Origin: Synergistes sp.
GTDB taxonomy: Bacteria > Synergistota > Synergistia > Synergistales > Synergistaceae
DNA length: 5,876 nt
Direction of reading: 5' to 3'
Assembly (NCBI GenBank): GCA_016288355.1
Contig: JAEEYY010000056.1
Location: forward strand, 1-5,876
Translations under genes and position numbers: made by a program
The notes under the pieces: model-generated
The model's database searches: none
Told to the model about the DNA's origin: nothing
What the model saw: only the letters and a program-made list of their open reading frames with translations
Shown: one piece after another, positions 5,113-5,876 of the stretch
Layout: each line of letters starts with the position of its first letter
How positions within the stretch are numbered: position 1 is the stretch's first letter

Positions 5113-5876
5113 GTGAAGAATACAGAAATACATTCGGACTCTGCATCCTCTTTGGATGCTGCGTACCGTGTCCCCATGCGGGATGACAAAGAGCTGCTCC
5201 GCGTTGAAAATCTGGACGTACTCTATCTCTCCCGACAGGAAGTAGTCCATGCTGTCAATGGAATTACCTTTTCCCTGAATAAAGGGGAAACGTTGGGTAT
5301 CGTGGGTGAAACTGGCGCGGGCAAAACAACAACCGCCTATTCCATTATGCGCATCCTTCCGGAACGTACGGCCTATGTCCGCGACGGAATCATCGCCTTT
5401 GACGGTATGGATCTGCTCAAACTCCCCGAGGGTCTCATGCGTGACGGCATTCGCGGCGAGCGCATCGCAATCATTTTCCAAGACCCCATGACCGCGCTGA
5501 ATCCGGTTATGAAGATCGGTGACCAGATTGCCGAGGCAATCAAATTGCATAATCATGAAGATCTGACAAAGAAACAGATTGAAGAAAAGGTGCAGACCAT
5601 TCTGGAACTGGTTGGTATTCAAAAAGTTCGGTACCAGGATTATCCGCATCAGCTTTCCGGCGGCATGAAGCAGCGGGTAGTTATTGCCATGGCTCTTGCC
5701 TGTGAGCCGGACCTCATCATCGCAGATGAGCCAACGACTGCACTGGACGTTACCATCCAGGCGCAGGTCCTCAATATGATTGAGGAGTTGAAGGAGAAAC
5801 TGGGCACCTCCATGATCCTGATTACGCACGATTTGGGCATCGTATCTCAGGTGTGTGACACTGTTGCTATCATGTA
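5113..5876 (+). CDS. dppD: Peptide-type ABC importer ATPase, DppD/OppD family (partial, runs off the window)
   Basis: 254 codons are visible and the frame is open at the right edge. The protein hydrolyses ATP to drive the B/C channel from the cytoplasm, normally paired with a second ATPase (DppF), which should lie just beyond the window. Motifs in order: Walker A GETGAGKT (65-72), Q-loop FQDPMTALNP (122-131), ABC signature LSGGM (181-185), Walker B LIIADEPTTALD (201-212) and switch His in THD (H239). All catalytic residues are present. GTG 5113 is chosen from the SD, leaving an N-terminal extension of about 26 residues before LLRVENL; family members usually start nearer that point, so ATG 5176 (M22) is an alternative. 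It begins 16 nt after dppC. The missing C-terminus should carry the oligopeptide-type extension of the family. Confidence 0.9.
   Translation, partial: MKNTEIHSDSASSLDAAYRVPMRDDKELLRVENLDVLYLSRQEVVHAVNGITFSLNKGETLGIVGETGAGKTTTAYSIMRILPERTAYVRDGIIAFDGMDLLKLPEGLMRDGIRGERIAIIFQDPMTALNPVMKIGDQIAEAIKLHNHEDLTKKQIEEKVQTILELVGIQKVRYQDYPHQLSGGMKQRVVIAMALACEPDLIIADEPTTALDVTIQAQVLNMIEELKEKLGTSMILITHDLGIVSQVCDTVAIM

Noticed and set aside
1..5876. CRISPR array, tRNA or rRNA genes
   Set aside because: No regularly spaced direct repeats, tRNA cloverleaf pattern or rRNA segments were seen on reading the window.

Overview
The window looks like chromosomal DNA from a Gram-positive Clostridia-type bacterium (Oscillospiraceae/Ruminococcaceae-like is a guess). 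The reasons are strong purine-rich Shine-Dalgarno (SD) sites before most genes, a lipoprotein-type solute-binding protein, extended -10 promoters and mid-range GC coding DNA. All genes lie on the + strand.

Layout. Bases 1-228 are AT-rich and show no gene. A good sigma-A promoter (229-256) is followed at once by a 242-nt structured RNA element (about 270-511). Its 3' part is a textbook group II intron domain V (409-441) and domain VI (445-508). The 5' part is a strongly shortened domain I-like fold, and no reverse transcriptase is present. The element ends 8 nt before the start of a two-gene toxin-antitoxin operon: a Phd/YefM-type antitoxin (520-762) and a Doc/Fic-type toxin (759-1136), overlapping by ATGA. 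An intergenic stretch follows (1137-1487). It holds a long perfect inverted repeat, a short ORF that resembles the start of an insertion-sequence OrfA, and the promoter for the next operon.

From 1488 to the right edge is a peptide-type (Dpp/Opp family) ABC importer operon: a lipid-anchored substrate-binding protein, permease B, permease C and the first ATPase, which is cut by the window end. A stable hairpin without a U-tract lies between the binding-protein gene and permease B, where it could give higher expression of the binding protein than of the membrane parts. The importer captures a substrate outside the cell (probably an oligopeptide; the sequence does not settle it) and moves it through the B/C channel using ATP.

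The most notable point is the first kilobase. A minimised, ORF-less group II intron derivative sits between the promoter/SD and the start codon of an antitoxin gene, with the usual domain VI branch-point A replaced by G. If the element could be removed, an SD would be joined at ideal distance to the antitoxin start. If it cannot, the antitoxin lacks an obvious SD.
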